This document shows, one piece after another, positions 22,401-34,394 of a DNA stretch of 64,000 bases. The DNA is from Angiostrongylus vasorum (taxonomy: Eukaryota > Nematoda > Chromadorea > Rhabditida > Metastrongylidae). The notes below the pieces were generated by a model. It ran no database searches, was not told the origin of the DNA, and saw nothing but the letters and a program-made list of their open reading frames with translations. The position numbers and the translations under genes were made by a program. The stretch lies in the NCBI GenBank assembly GCA_018806985.1, contig JADANN010000297.1:62001-126000 (forward strand), given 5' to 3'. Positions within the stretch are counted from its first letter, which is position 1, and the number at the start of each line of letters is the position of its first letter.

Positions 22401-25051
22401 TGATTGATTTACAAGAAAGATTTCACTCTGTTGCACTAGTCGAATATGCAATTCTTAAACGCTGTCCTTTAAAATATAAATACGTTAAGAATCAAGATTT
22501 TCAAGAAGTGGAAAATGGCATTTAATAGTTTTAAAGTCTCCAACGCAAAGGTGACAGCTGCGACCATTAATGATACATTGGAGAACAGCACTGCATCCTG
22601 GTAGACGCAATCCCGTCTGTTCATTTACTTTCATGTTCGAAATATGAGAAATTAAGCAAAAAAAGTGGATGGAACCCACGTCATGAGCTCCAGAAAATCA
22701 GAATTTCGTTGTGGTAAAACTAGCTAGCCTTTGTTTTGGGACGAAAGAATTACAGATTCCTATGCTTATTGCAGATAATAAAATTCGCCATGAGCGGAAA
22801 CGTAGCTCATTGGCTAGAGGTGTCCTGCATTAAACACGATATTACTGGTTCGATCCCTTGCACTGGTCTCAGCAATTCTTACACCCGTCATGGTGATCCT
22901 AATGATGCTAAACTTGTCTGGGAAGACAGCAACACTGACGTCATACATCGAGAGGCCATAGCTTGCCATTGTAAAGGCCAGATATGCACTCAATCGCCCT
23001 AATGAGGTTTGAGGAAGCCCAGTGCATGGCACATTTCTTCAAGATTGATCAACGCCAAACATCTTATCCTTTGTTCTTTATCAGCTGAGATATATTGATT
23101 TAAAGTTGGATCCATTATTTTCGAGTAGAATAATTTCTGTAAAGGCCACGTCGTCTGTTAAATGAAATCCATGCAAGCACTTTCGGTTCTCTTCAAAATT
23201 GCTACACGTGAAATCTCTTTGACAACGTTCTCTGCAGTATGTTAGTGTCTACTCCGCGATTGCTAAATATCAGAATTTTTGCGAGGATTTTCTAGAATAT
23301 ACTAGCGCTCCCCTTTTAAATTACACGTATCCAACTTTTTGGCAATAAATCTCCGTTTTCTCTATAAGCACATGCCAAGTTGTTATGATATCGCTTATTC
23401 ATTCAAAAAAAGCTGAGGCTTCGGTGGATCTCTACCTATTCAGGGCCTGGAAAATGAGTGTCCAAAGAAGTCTTTTTGGTAATTTTTTCCTCATTATTCT
23501 AGTTCCTTTCTCATAAGCGATTCATACACTGCTTTACGACAATGTTTTGTCAAATATGCGTTCGAATTTCTGTGATAAACTAGATGTTTATCGCAAGGCG
23601 ATAAAATTTGAGAAGATCCTCGCCGGCTAGTTAACAAATTTTTTTACGAGACCTCGGAAAATAATAACCTCGGGATTACGTGAGGGTTAACTTTTTAAGT
23701 GGTCCACTGGCTCCCATTTTCAGACGAACACCGTTGACAATGCTGTCAACGAAATCCGACGATGACCTCGACGCTGAGTCCAGGGAGTTCGGTCGTTCAA
23801 TTGACAATTCCCTTAAAAGAGAATACGATGCCAGAGGTTTTCATATGCTTTTTCTCTTAGAAGTTTTTTTTTACTTTAGTTGGTGTTCATTTGCTGAAAT
23901 GCTTCAGTTCAGCTCGAAGCGTGTTTATAAAGTCGTTGATGTTGAAAGCTCAAATACTGGCAACCACTGAGTTGCTTTTGATTAGCAGTCCGGTGGTGAA
24001 AAATCTAGTCAGTGGAACAATCGGCTATTTGCATTACAAGTTGGACGAAGACAAACTACTCGAATTAGTAGATCTTCAACCAGGATGTCATTATGCTTTG
24101 GAAAACCAACTCAGAAAAAGTAGAGATGGTGGAAATGTGCATAGACCTACAGCATTAGATCGTAGCATCGAAGAGCTTCCACATTTAGGGGAACGCACAC
24201 GTGATACATCATCGTCTTTTCCACCTCATCACGTCCAAAAATCCACTATACTCGCTGATGCGGGCTTCGAAATACTGTTTGGAACTGATGATCGAGTATT
24301 CGGGAATCTCGAGCCAAAAGCGACGGTTCGCCGATCAGGTCGAACTGCATTCAATTATGGATTTATTGGTGGAGCTGGTGTTGGAAAGTCGGCGATGATA
24401 AATGCCATGAGAGGAATGTCATCAAAACATCCACTGGCAGCTGGAAAGACCCGAATGAAACCCGGGTCCTGCGAACGCTTCGAATTCGACGATGACTTAC
24501 TCAAGTATAGTGTAACATTGTTCGAATTACACTACCCAAAGAAAATTAGTGCTTACTTTGAATTTATCGATCGATACAATATTGCGAGTTTCACAGCGAT
24601 ATTTGTGTTGATCGACGAAACACCATCCGACGAAGATCTTTCGTTCTCAAAGATCGCCCATCGTAGAAACGCTGCTGTGGTTTTTCTGTCGTCAAAAAGT
24701 GATCGGAAGTTGGCTGCTCGAAGTCGCAGTGATGAGATTCCCGTCTGTGACCTTCTGAAGCAGCGCTTTGTTGACAAAGGCCTGTCCCGTTTCGACAGAT
24801 CGCTGGCAGCTAACGCTCCAGAACTCTGTGGACGCGTGCATGCATTTTTCGTTAGCGCACCAGTTTTTCGGGCTTTAAGAGTTGGAGATGCTCGAGGTAT
24901 GCAGTTCATTCTTCATGAACGTGCTGTGTTCGATTTTCTCAAGCAGAAACGAATCGTTGCCGATCTACTCGATTCACCAGAAGATTTAAAGGAAGGCTTA
25001 CATGCAAATGTGAATCTTGACACTGCCGGTGTTACTATAGAAAGTTCCTGA
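19438..25051 (+). CDS. Tandem immunity-related-GTPase (IRG)-like protein with degenerate G3 motifs
   Basis: Exons 19438-20034, 20151-20246, 20376-20509, 20730-20843, 21770-21868, 23724-23836, 23913-25051; all phases agree and give 763 residues. It starts MGNRSSKS, an MGxxxS N-myristoylation signal like that of membrane-bound IRG proteins. Residues 80-145 are proline-rich (PPPDRPPPPPPDE, PPPLPPTPAPR), possible SH3 or EVH1 ligands. Domain 1 has P-loop GRQGAGKS (240-247), then WEIPYP (288-292) where G proteins have DxxG, then LFLLIADGAPHDDDISFARI and G4 TKSD (356-359). Domain 2 repeats this order: GGAGVGKS (537-544), FELHYP (588-593), IFVLIDETPSDEDLSFSKI, SKSD (645-648), and FFVSAPVF near the end. 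IRG proteins are dynamin-related GTPases of intracellular defence. Loss of DxxG in both halves suggests nucleotide binding without normal hydrolysis. No frameshift seen. IRG membership is from order and motif, not a search. Confidence 0.83.
20965..21060 (-). repeat. Fragment of SINE family 2
   Basis: CGTTGTCTCTCGTCCATCGTCTACAAAGGTGTT resembles the reverse complement of the body of the two family 2 copies at 40.6 and 57.1 kb. It is short and diverged, inside the intron 20844-21769. Confidence 0.35.
21205..21300 (-). repeat. SINE family 1 fragment, decayed
   Basis: AAATTTGCCGAACCTGGG followed by a broken B box and ACTACGCACTG is a worn piece of the SINE head and body, in an intron of the IRG-like gene. 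Confidence 0.4.
22000..22272 (-). repeat. SINE family 1 copy, in IRG-like gene intron
   Basis: Near-complete reverse copy: 3' end (GCTCTCGGTGTTGATTAATC, CTCAGGGATGCGTCATG), body (CCTCCCAGACAAGTCTGG), B box complement (GGGATCGATCCC) and A box complement (GACTACTGCGCTACACG). Confidence 0.85.
22790..23080 (+). repeat. SINE family 1 copy, in IRG-like gene intron
   Basis: Forward copy with head AACGTAGCTCATTGGCTAGAGG (A box), GGTTCGATCCC (canonical tRNA B box) and the family body and 3' end. It lies head-to-head with the preceding copy (22000-22272) in the same 1.85-kb intron. Confidence 0.8.
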
Positions 25052-26265
25052 AGTAAAATCCCTGGAAAAATTCTGTTTCTTAAAAACGACACTGTATTTG
25101 TGATCAGTTTTATTTTTAATCAACCACTGTTGAGAGTGCAAATGCTCGTACGTTCTATTTTGACGAATACTACATTTCTTGATGGTAAACTGAGAAACAC
25201 GTTAGCTCATTCTCTTGTGGAAGCACTTTTTCTACGCTTCTTGATCGTTCACCGAGGAATCATTTTCCACAGTACTTTCCATGTTACATGGTCTCGATGT
25301 TCTCCGGAACATTGGTTTATGTATTGCCTTGTTTTTATAACCCTAAAAAATCCTTTGGCCTACTGATGTTATATTTTTTGTTTGAGATCATCTAAGAGGA
25401 TGAGTTTCTTTTTAATGAATCATTTGCAAACAGTTTGACAAATGCTACAAAATTCATGTGTTCCACAAACATTGACACTTGACCAATCTTCATGTCTTTT
25501 ATCATAACTGTTTTTATTTTCAATTGCCTTCACAAAAAGATTGCCCCTTCATTATTGTAAGACCAGTTCGTAAATGTCAAGTTGCTGTTAACAGCAACGA
25601 GCGCATTTTTCCGCATCATCGTCACCGTAGCTGAGAAAAAGATTGACATATACTCCCGGGAACTCAGCTAGGAGTAAACCTACCTCAAGAATTGTGCTCA
25701 TCGGAAAAGAAATCGCTCATCACAAGGCATAAATCTTTCTCCGACTCCATGTTTGACTGGCGTTGGTGACGATTCCTCTATTTGTCGTTGCCTTGGTTGT
25801 GACGGTGCCATTCAAAGTCTTCAAGTTATCCCAGTTCCTATGACCATTGGAAACGGGTGAACATAGTATTAATTACAACTGTCTACGTACAAAGACTTTT
25901 GATGAAGGGAGAAAAAAAACGTTTCAGATTAGTAGAAGAAGTAAAGAAATTGTTGTAATGGTCGTGCATTCGAAAAAAAATTTGTTTGAGGATGAGTACG
26001 AAAGAGAAACGTAAAAATTGTTGTTCCATAACAATCATAGATTCGATATTTTGGAAAACTATCCTACTAAACAGAAACATTAAAAAAATGACTGAGAGTT
26101 TTTAAGAATAATTTTAAAAATTCAGTCACTACTTAGGGTGAAGTAACCTCTTTTAAGAAATTTCTAATTCATCGATAGTATGGAGTTCATTAGGGGTTGA
26201 TAATTTCGTCATCAAGTGGTCTGTTTATTCATAGAATAAAAAATCGTATGGAGAATCGTTAGTAA
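25052..26265. other. Intergenic DNA downstream of the IRG-like gene
   Basis: I see no convincing gene. No clear AATAAA follows the stop at 25049-25051 within the first 300 bases; a variant signal must be used. The short open frames here carry no motifs. Confidence 0.5.
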
Positions 26266-26269
26266 GTAA

Positions 26270-26545
26270 AGACAAAAGGATAAAGCTTTCAGCGTTGATC
26301 AATTCGGATGGATGCGCCGAATAGTTGAATTCCCCAACGATCGTTACAAATGATTAAACGCACATTTGGCCCGCACAATAAATTGCAGTGGCGTACTCGA
26401 TGCATTAGTAAGTGCTGCTATCCTTGCATTCAAGTCTAGCACCAATTTGTTGATCCCAGAGACATAGAAAGCTTGCTGATCATAGAGAACAGGGATCGAA
26501 CCAACGACCACATGTGTATAGTAAGACACCTCTAGCTTCTGCTCT
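26270..26545 (-). repeat. SINE family 1 copy, diverged
   Basis: Starts with GGATAAAGCTTTCAGCGTTGATC, the family 3' end, and continues through GCACATTTGGCC, CATTCAAGTCTAGCACC and a B box complement (GGGATCGAACC). Confidence 0.75.
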
Positions 26546-27134
26546 TCACACGCTTCCGTTGTTGCTAGTAAAAATGAAGAACCAACAGTTGTAAGCTACC
26601 ATGACAAAAAACCATTTAGTAGACTGATGCAGTAACTACAACTAACTTTGAAGAAAACTTCGAAGCAGATTAAACTGATTAAAGAAAGAATTCATACAAT
26701 CGGAACAGTGTGAAGCCGTTTGAAGATGCGTACATTCACTAAATTTAAGTTTCTTCCTCTTCTTATCCGATTAACAAGTAAATAAAATATGAACACTTTC
26801 AATACGCAGAACTTACAATTCTCAAATGCTATAAACATAGCGTACTTCATGTGTTTTAAAAACCATTGGATAATATATTACTTTTGTGAGCATTACACTA
26901 ATATATAGATATTTTTATGTGTACAGCATTTTCTAACCAGTAAAGCTCCACTAATTTTAAATATATAACTATGATGATCAATGCTTCGTTATAATTTCAT
27001 TGCAGAACATTTTGTCAGGGACCATTTACACTAAGTTGGTAGAGATGAGATAGGCTAAATGCTTCTCTTTCAACTTTTAAGTGTGCTTCGGCTGCTTCTT
27101 GACGATTTTCATTTCACCTTGAATGTCGTAGAAT

Positions 27135-27335
27135 GCTGGTAGAGCAATTCTTCCTGGAGTCCTAAGATTGCCGGGCAGGAGGGCTCCCAATTAGATTGCA
27201 GGGAGTGATTTTTTCCCAGACAAGTCCGGTATCAACTTCCCGACCCCCGAAGGGACGGAACGCTTGCTTGGCACACATCGGATTAGAATTAACACCATGT
27301 TCGTAATGACAGAAATCACTACCACTGTGCAATCC
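27135..27335 (-). repeat. SINE family 1 copy, strongly decayed
   Basis: CCCAGACAAGTCCGGTATCAACTTCCCGACCCC is the conserved body of the family. The tRNA-like head is barely recognisable. Confidence 0.55.
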
Positions 27336-27438
27336 GCCTCTGAAGTATTACATTACTAACAATATTTATTAAATTCACATAAAAGAGCCACAAAGATTAA
27401 AACGTCCTAGATGCCTTTTTTCATCACTTTAATAGGTT

Positions 27439-27825
27439 ACCCTCCCAACGGTTTACCGCCTCATCGTGGCTGGGAGGTGTTCCTGGGTGTCGGACTGAGA
27501 TGTACAGCGTGGAGAATCGTCTCCCCCACAGGGTTTCCCCAAGCAGATAAGGAGTCCGGCGCTTTCATCAGAAATCCAGCTGAGAGTAAACTAATACCAG
27601 GATCCACCACCGTCTCGCTATCAAATTAGTCGCATGGTGGTAAATCTCCCTCTGATCCACAAGGGCTGCGACTGCCTGTCGTGGTGACAACCTGGAGCAG
27701 ACTTTGGCCAAGCTGCCCTCGGGATTCCAGGGAACCACAATGGCTTAACCAGCAAATCTCCGAAAAATGGTGATTATGCTTGGTCCCGCACAACTAGTGA
27801 GAACGGGCCGTTCAAGTATCAAGTA
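27439..27825 (+). repeat. Dispersed repeat A, copy 2
   Basis: Full-length copy from CCTCCCAACGGTTTACCGCC to GGGCCGTTCAAGTATCAAGT. It aligns along its length with copies 1 and 3-6. Confidence 0.85.
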
Positions 27826-27829
27826 TAGG

Positions 27830-30800
27830 TTACAGAATATTTTTATTGCAAATTTTAAATACTCTTGATGTGTTGTTTCCAACGCATTTTATTCTAATAT
27901 TCTCAGCTATGCTATCACTTCCTTACAGAATTCATGATTTAAACTGAAACGTTCTCTTCCTTCGTATTTACTGCTCAAGATTAATATCCTTGTGCTGTAG
28001 GGTGCGTTTTGATGTTCTGAGTTAAAGTGAAAAAATATCCTAGCAAAAAGATAAACCAGAATTTCCGGTGGATACATGAAGACGCGTGAAGTCGGAAATT
28101 ATTGAAGAACGATACGAAACTGCTTAATGTCTTAGGGGTACCACGATTTCAAAGACATGCGATCCAATTCGTTAAAATTACAGGTCTGGTCTCAATCTAA
28201 TTTGTAAAGTAAACTGAACACCGCTGATGGGTAGCGAATTGAGTACTCTATTCTATGAAATGTTTAGCATTTGAAGTTGGTCAACAATGAGGTTCAGAAA
28301 CACGCGATCCGTAAACAACCTCAACCCTCACAATAAATGTTATCAAGTGATTAAAAAGCAGTGTTCGCAGTAGATGTTTATTCCTTGATAATGGCTAATG
28401 TTTTCAGAATGAGATCAAGTTCTATGCCATCATGTCCAGAACACTGTCTGGTGAATTACCAGTATCTACGACACCCTGGTAGTTATGAGGTGGGTGAATT
28501 GTCAAGCAAGGTCCCAAGTCAAACAACCATGATTTGGTGTTATTTTATTCTTTATTGACTTGACATGTTTTTATAGTTTACATCTACAACAAACTTAACC
28601 ACCGTAAGAAGCTTTTCCTTCAACAATTTGTATCAACCGATCATTTTCCCGGATTCAGTGGCGATTTGCTAGGTGCTTAGTGTCGTTGATGTAAACTGCT
28701 GTAAACGAAGTCTCCTAAAGAGAACAGTTGAAATCTTCTCATTTTCCAGCATCCACATCTGAACTTGCTTCTTATTGATGGAGTGTCTTCTTTTCTCGCA
28801 AAGATGTTTACCTGATTTCTGTGCCAACAAAATTAATGGACGTGATAATAAATCAAAAGATGATAGATAACAACTGGACAGAATATCTGCTTTGCAATGA
28901 AGCGAAGACATCTGACTCATACAGTACTAATGATGTTCTTCTTTCCAGAACTATATTGATGAGCCGACTTATTATGGATTATGATGGCCGATACACATAT
29001 ATTCGTTAAAACATGCATTTATCAAAAATTTCAAGCTCAGCATAAACGGATGGGCTTCTTTTAGTCGAGCCATGAATACGTTCTGACGGCATGTTAGCGT
29101 AAAGAAATAACGCTACATAGTCTAAGCTGAGGTTGTTCTCGTGTCGTTTACCGAGCTCCATTTTTTATTTCGTTCCAGTAGCTTTAAATGCTGAACTTCT
29201 CGCAGAATACAGCATGCACCTGATTGCCCACAACGTTCCAGACAGTATTAAATCGAGGATCTCATATTTAGGCTTACATATCCGGCGTGCTGCCGAAGGA
29301 TTTCATGTTTTTCTAACCTTCTAACAAAGAGGATTCTTAGTTGGTACTGGAAACTGGAAAGCTCAAAACTAAAATGAACTACTGTTGCAAATTTTCTTAT
29401 AAGCTGGAGCGCCACTGTTCCATTTGTCGACACTTTGTTTTCAATAATACGTTGTAGCATAATAAACTCAATTAAACGATAATGTTTCATTATAGATCAG
29501 TGGCAATAGATGTTACTGTTGAGAAGTGTTTGAAGATTTTATTTTGATATTAATAGAACAAGCCGCCTTTTGGCTACTTTAAGCCAACTGGCAATCACTT
29601 TAATTCACCATCACTCGCTTAATATTAGTCTAAGAGTACATGCTCGACTACAACAAGCAGAGTTTACTCCTCTTTTTTGTGCTTCATTCGTTCTTATTTA
29701 TGTTTTGTTTTTCTGTTTCATTTTAACTGCAGTCATAAAAATTCGTGCAGCTTTAAGATTACATGCAGTCAGAATTTCCTTGGTTTTGTCATTGACATAA
29801 AACTATAATAATGTAAATCATAGTAGTCGTTTCGGCAAGTCATTTTTACGTTTACATTTACATGCTTGTAATTTTTCCCTGCGACAGTGAAATAATTACA
29901 AACTGCAGTCGAAATATTTCTGCTTTTCCAAGAATGTTTGAGCGCGTAGAGGCAGTACGAGTCCATCTGTGGTTCGTCGTCGTGATTTCTATCAACCCAA
30001 CATAACTTTCCTTTTGTTTGCTTTCGTTGAAAATGTCATACATAAAAAATGATCTGTTTTATGTGCGACAGCGTCTGCAAATATCGTTTCCAAATCCATA
30101 GCTCGTATTCAAGTTCGGAGTACTGCGACTTCAGGTTGGCTACATACAACCCCATGCGTTTCATCTCTTGTAAACGATATTCCTAGGGAACAGCTGCAGC
30201 CTTTTGAAGTTCACGCCAGCGTTCTTCTCAAATACTACTAATAGTTAGGAAGGGAATCACCTTTACATTATGTGACACGTGGAATTTTCGGCGTCGATTC
30301 GACGTTAACCTACCTCCTCATAAAAGTTAAAAGATATAGGGAGTTGGAACCAACTTCCTTTCAGCAGCTTTCTTAAGCGATCTAAAAGCGTATCATGATA
30401 GAGTTTGTATCTTCAGCAGAGCCACGTCCTACATCAATATGTTGATTAGAAACTTTAAATACCTGTTGGATGTGACTTTTGTATTCAAAAGATGTCTGCC
30501 TCGATTTGTTCTGCGCCGTATCAGGAAGTGAAATGCGTGCGTTTTGTTCTCACCAAAGATCAAGAACCTGTGCTGTAGGAAAATTTAAAGCAAATGAATA
30601 ACCTTGCAATGAAGTCTGTGATGTTAACCACATTTCGGATGTGGGTCCACAAGGCAGAACTCTTTATTTGTTCGCGGTAACGTATCATTCTACTCCCAAA
30701 AAACATGTGATTGGTCTCCATAAAGATTGGGGCCTTAAGGACTTCCCTCGCCCAGCGCAAGTTCCCTTCATTTCAAAGAATTAAACCGAAAGTGACATGA

Positions 30801-32550
30801 GAATATAAGCGCAACATGACAATTTCTATTGTCGCTACAGTCTACGGAATTTATTCTCTACCTCGTAGAGATTACTCTAGATTCTCATAGTAACATGCAT
30901 TTCCTACACTAGTGTTATCCTTCCTTCTGAATACTATTCTCATCAAATGTAGCACGAAACAACTTCACAGGCAACTTAGAGCAAAGGTTCTCGATGGTGT
31001 ATGTGGCGATTTCGTATTATCTTATGATTTTTCCAATCTTGCCTTCGGCGAGGATGCTCCTCCCACATTGTGTGAATGGCAGTCGTTCTGTACAGCATCA
31101 CTGTAGTCATCTCTACCTCATTGCTGCACTGTGTATGTACTTTGTTGTCTTCATCAAAGTAGAGGCAGGAGCTTCTTCAACATTAAAACCCCGCTTGGCA
31201 TGTCATCAGAAGGCAAGCAAATACCATCGAACTAGCCGAGATGCGATCTCCAACTTCGAGAATATGTTAAGGACCTAATCAATAATTCTGTTATCCCTTT
31301 CTATTGATATTATTGATCTTGTTTTTGAAATAGATCCTGGAAGCACAAGTGACGACCATAAGAGATTACATCACATCGCTTTTGAGTAGAAGTAGGAAAA
31401 GATCGAATATCACATCGTTTTTGAGGAGGCGTAGTAAGGAAAGGAATGAATGTACTAGAAAGATTACACCGACGTATTTTCGTGTTGGAAACCTGTCTCT
31501 GATGTCAGAGTCTATTCATAAGGTTGGTGTACGTCAATCATATCGGTCTTGGTTTCCTGCAAGGCGAAATTGTTGCTTTGTTGCGCCTTGTAGAGTCGAA
31601 AAGAATGTGAAGATCGTTGTCTAAAGGTTTTTGCAGTTGTGTTGCATAAAGCAAGGGACAGTCTTAATTTGTTCATATTTGACTTGTTGCTTTAGTTCGG
31701 TAGCAGTGGCAGCCGTCGTAGAATTTTGCAAAGAATAGTACTATCGAATATTCGAGTGTTCGAACCAAATCGAATGATTGATGTTATTCTCATTCCTGAA
31801 ACTATAAATACACGCATTTGTATGTACATGGACATAGACACAATGCATTTATTTAACAACGCTCATGAGCCTGCAATAAATGAAATTATAAAGAGGAATA
31901 GGCCTTCAGATTTACAAAGGACCCATATGTCTTTCTTCTAACTAATCATGTCAGCATCTTCTATATAAACCTGATCCTCATATCCGTTCATTACATGTTC
32001 ATGGTCTTCACAATATGTTCATGGTTCATGGTATTATGTCGTCTAAATCTAAATGTAAAATCTTATCTCGGTCATGATGATATGAACTTGCGATCATTCA
32101 GTTGCTGTAGATTTTGAAATACTTCTCTAGATGCAGAATGTGGCGATGTTCACTTATGTTTGTGTGCAAAGATCACCAGTGAATACTTCAGCGATCTACT
32201 TTCTTTCCTTGTGGAAGTTTTAAGTTGGTGAAGGGCAGCAGCAAACATCAAGAAAACAACATCGCCTAATTGTGCGATGTTGTTCGTTGACTACTGGGAC
32301 GTCATATGATCGTTATTTTAGCAACACGCTCAACTCAACGTCTCTTTTGTATTCCAATATTCTTAAACATCATTGATAACATAAGTATATCTTCATCCAA
32401 ACGCTGTTTTCCTGCCGTATCACCAAGAACCAATCGGAAATTGGGGGGATCTATAGATCGCTGATTTGCTTTTCTTAACATTCTTAGAGCATACGACTAA
32501 GCATGCTGCAGATTTTTATACTGAGTGACAAGTCTGGCTTCCATTCGCTT
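27830..32550. other. 4.7 kb without a recognisable gene
   Basis: Both strands hold only scattered open frames of 60-95 codons without motifs, shared splice logic or family resemblance. No copy of repeats A or C and no good SINE copy was found. It is the longest stretch between genes that is free of the repeat families seen elsewhere in the window, and it lies upstream of the neuropeptide gene, so it may hold distal regulatory DNA. Confidence 0.45.
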
Positions 32551-32552
32551 AC

Positions 32553-32554
32553 AG
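32553..32554 (+). promoter_or_regulatory. Probable trans-splice acceptor of the neuropeptide gene
   Basis: CGCTTACAG ends six bases before the ATG at 32561. So short a 5' leader is typical of spliced-leader trans-splicing in nematodes. Confidence 0.55.
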
Positions 32555-32560
32555 GTAATC

Positions 32561-33274
32561 ATGATGAAGTGGACAACGTTCGCCGTTTTCATTTTCGCTT
32601 GCATCTTTAGTGCATTCGTATGGGCCGACGCGGTAAGCATTACCATGTTGGTAATGAGGATCTGCATCTTTGATTAAAAAAAAGAGACAAAATCAAACAA
32701 TTCCAGATAGACGATGCCAACATCGATCCGGTCATGGAACGAATCTATCGAGCTGTTTTACTGAAATCGAAACGTAGCCGTGAGTTACATTGTTTTCGAG
32801 CTGCTCCAAGAATCTCCTTGGGGAACTGATTTATTGATTTGACTACGCTATCTTGTTCTAATACGTTCTGGAGAAAGAAGTAGTAGAAATAACGATGCCT
32901 TCCTACTAATAGAGGAATTCAGAAGTAAAAAAGGAATGGAGAGTATAAAGCAATTAACCTTTTGAACCTACTCTGATGGTTGTTATTTTTTTTCCATAAA
33001 TTTTTACTGCTCTCTTTAGAAATGCTAGGGAAGGTACTGAAGTTAAAACATTTTCGCAAGAGATATTTTAAGAATGCCGAACTGTGGATTTTAGAGCAAA
33101 GATGGCACCATAAAAGATATGGGCATAGCTGTTGTTTAACTAATACTTTCCAGTTGTTAACCCTGAAATAAAGCCGATCAACTTTCAGCGTCAATGGGTT
33201 TGTCGTTGGCCGAATACATGGCGTCACCACAAGGAGGAGACAACTTCCATTTTATTCCATCCGGACGAAAGTAA
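32561..33274 (+). CDS. nlp-49: Neuropeptide precursor, NLP-49-like
   Basis: Three exons, 32561-32632, 32707-32779 and 33189-33274, join in phase into 76 residues. Residues 1-22 form a signal peptide (MMKWTTFAVFIFACIFSAFVWA). A spacer DAIDDANIDPVMERIYRAVL and the dibasic site KSKR follow. The mature peptide of 26 residues starts SPSMGLSLAEYM, continues with ASPQGG and ends NFHFIPS. It is followed by GRK-stop, so KR and RK cleavage plus use of the glycine would give a C-terminally amidated peptide. The mature sequence matches, as I remember it, C. elegans NLP-49, whose reported receptor is SEB-3 and which affects arousal and locomotion; the name rests on memory, not on a search. The splice between KSKRS and the peptide falls inside the proline codon. 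The frame is intact and key sites are all present, so it is likely functional. Confidence 0.85.
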
Positions 33275-33493
33275 ACACGTTCTCTTATCTAGCCGTTGAT
33301 AGCAAGGACACATAGCTGTTCTTCATCATGTCACCATTTTTCATCGTATGAGCGTGCCCGACCTATTCGCCGATCCCAGCCACGTTGCCATCCCACCATC
33401 CCCTACCCTTCTAACGTTCGCTCCTGTAAACCATTTCTTTATCATCACTACAAATCATTCAACCACCGATTCAGATTTTGTGATAAAACACCC

Positions 33494-33499
33494 AATAAA
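33494..33499 (+). other. Poly(A) signal of neuropeptide gene
   Basis: AATAAA 220 bases after the stop codon; the only canonical hexamer near the gene end. Confidence 0.5.
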
Positions 33500-34390
33500 G
33501 GTGCAAATAGTAAAATGTATGGAGATATATAGACTTCACTGCGCCACTGGACGCTTCTTTTAAAGAAAGAATTTCATTTTCGAATATGGAATTCCGAACA
33601 CTAAGAAGTGAAAAATAACTGCGTCAATTGATAGCCATATGCTGACTTTAAAGATGCATGCGTTTGGAAATATTCTTAAATGTTGAGAAGATGTAAGAAT
33701 CTCAATCACCGAAAGAATACGGCAAACTAAGGGTCGACTTAGAGGAAGCAATAGGAGAGGGGCAGTCAAAAATTTCGTTGCTTACAGTAATAAGTTGCAA
33801 AATCTGGTGTATTCATATAATCAAAGGAAAACCTTAAATGTCTTGTAAAGTTACTTAATTAATAGAGGTGTATGAAAGGTCACATTGAATCTGAAACTTC
33901 TTTTTATATCTTTAAATTTGCAAACAAAAAAAGATGCTTCCTAAATGATATGAGAATCACCAGCTAACTGAGTGGTTCAAGGCTTATCTGAGAAAGAAAG
34001 CGAAAAAAAATTCTTCACCTCAACATGACTTTCTCTCCATACGTCAACCACATAAATTCCAAACATTAGCACTTTTTCCATAAGAAGAAAAAGAAAGAAG
34101 AAAACAAAAGAAAACGAGGACACAGCATGTAAACGTTCTAGTGGTATATACTCTATCACTCGTTCTTCCACTTATTGTCAACGCACCCAAAACATAAACA
34201 TTACTCTCTCACGTGCTGAGAAGTATGACGATGGTCTTCCCACTATGCGGTTGCGCTCGTTTTGAAAGCACTTTCTGCAGACTCCTTTTCCCACTGTTGT
34301 TGTTCAGAAGCTAGCATATCTGGTTCATCTGAATCTCAGCACGAACAGCCAAGTTTTTGACGCACCACAGAACCTTGGCCTTCAGCTACT
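33500..34390. other. Intergenic DNA, nothing recognised
   Basis: No motif-bearing frame or repeat-family copy found on either strand. Confidence 0.45.
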
Positions 34391-34394
34391 TTGC

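Noticed and set aside
22370..22524. Possible IRG-like exon (VVDLIDLQERFHSVALVEY)
   Set aside because: Exon 21770-21868 joins 23724-23836 in phase and yields the expected strand plus G4 motif; inserting this piece gives a stop.
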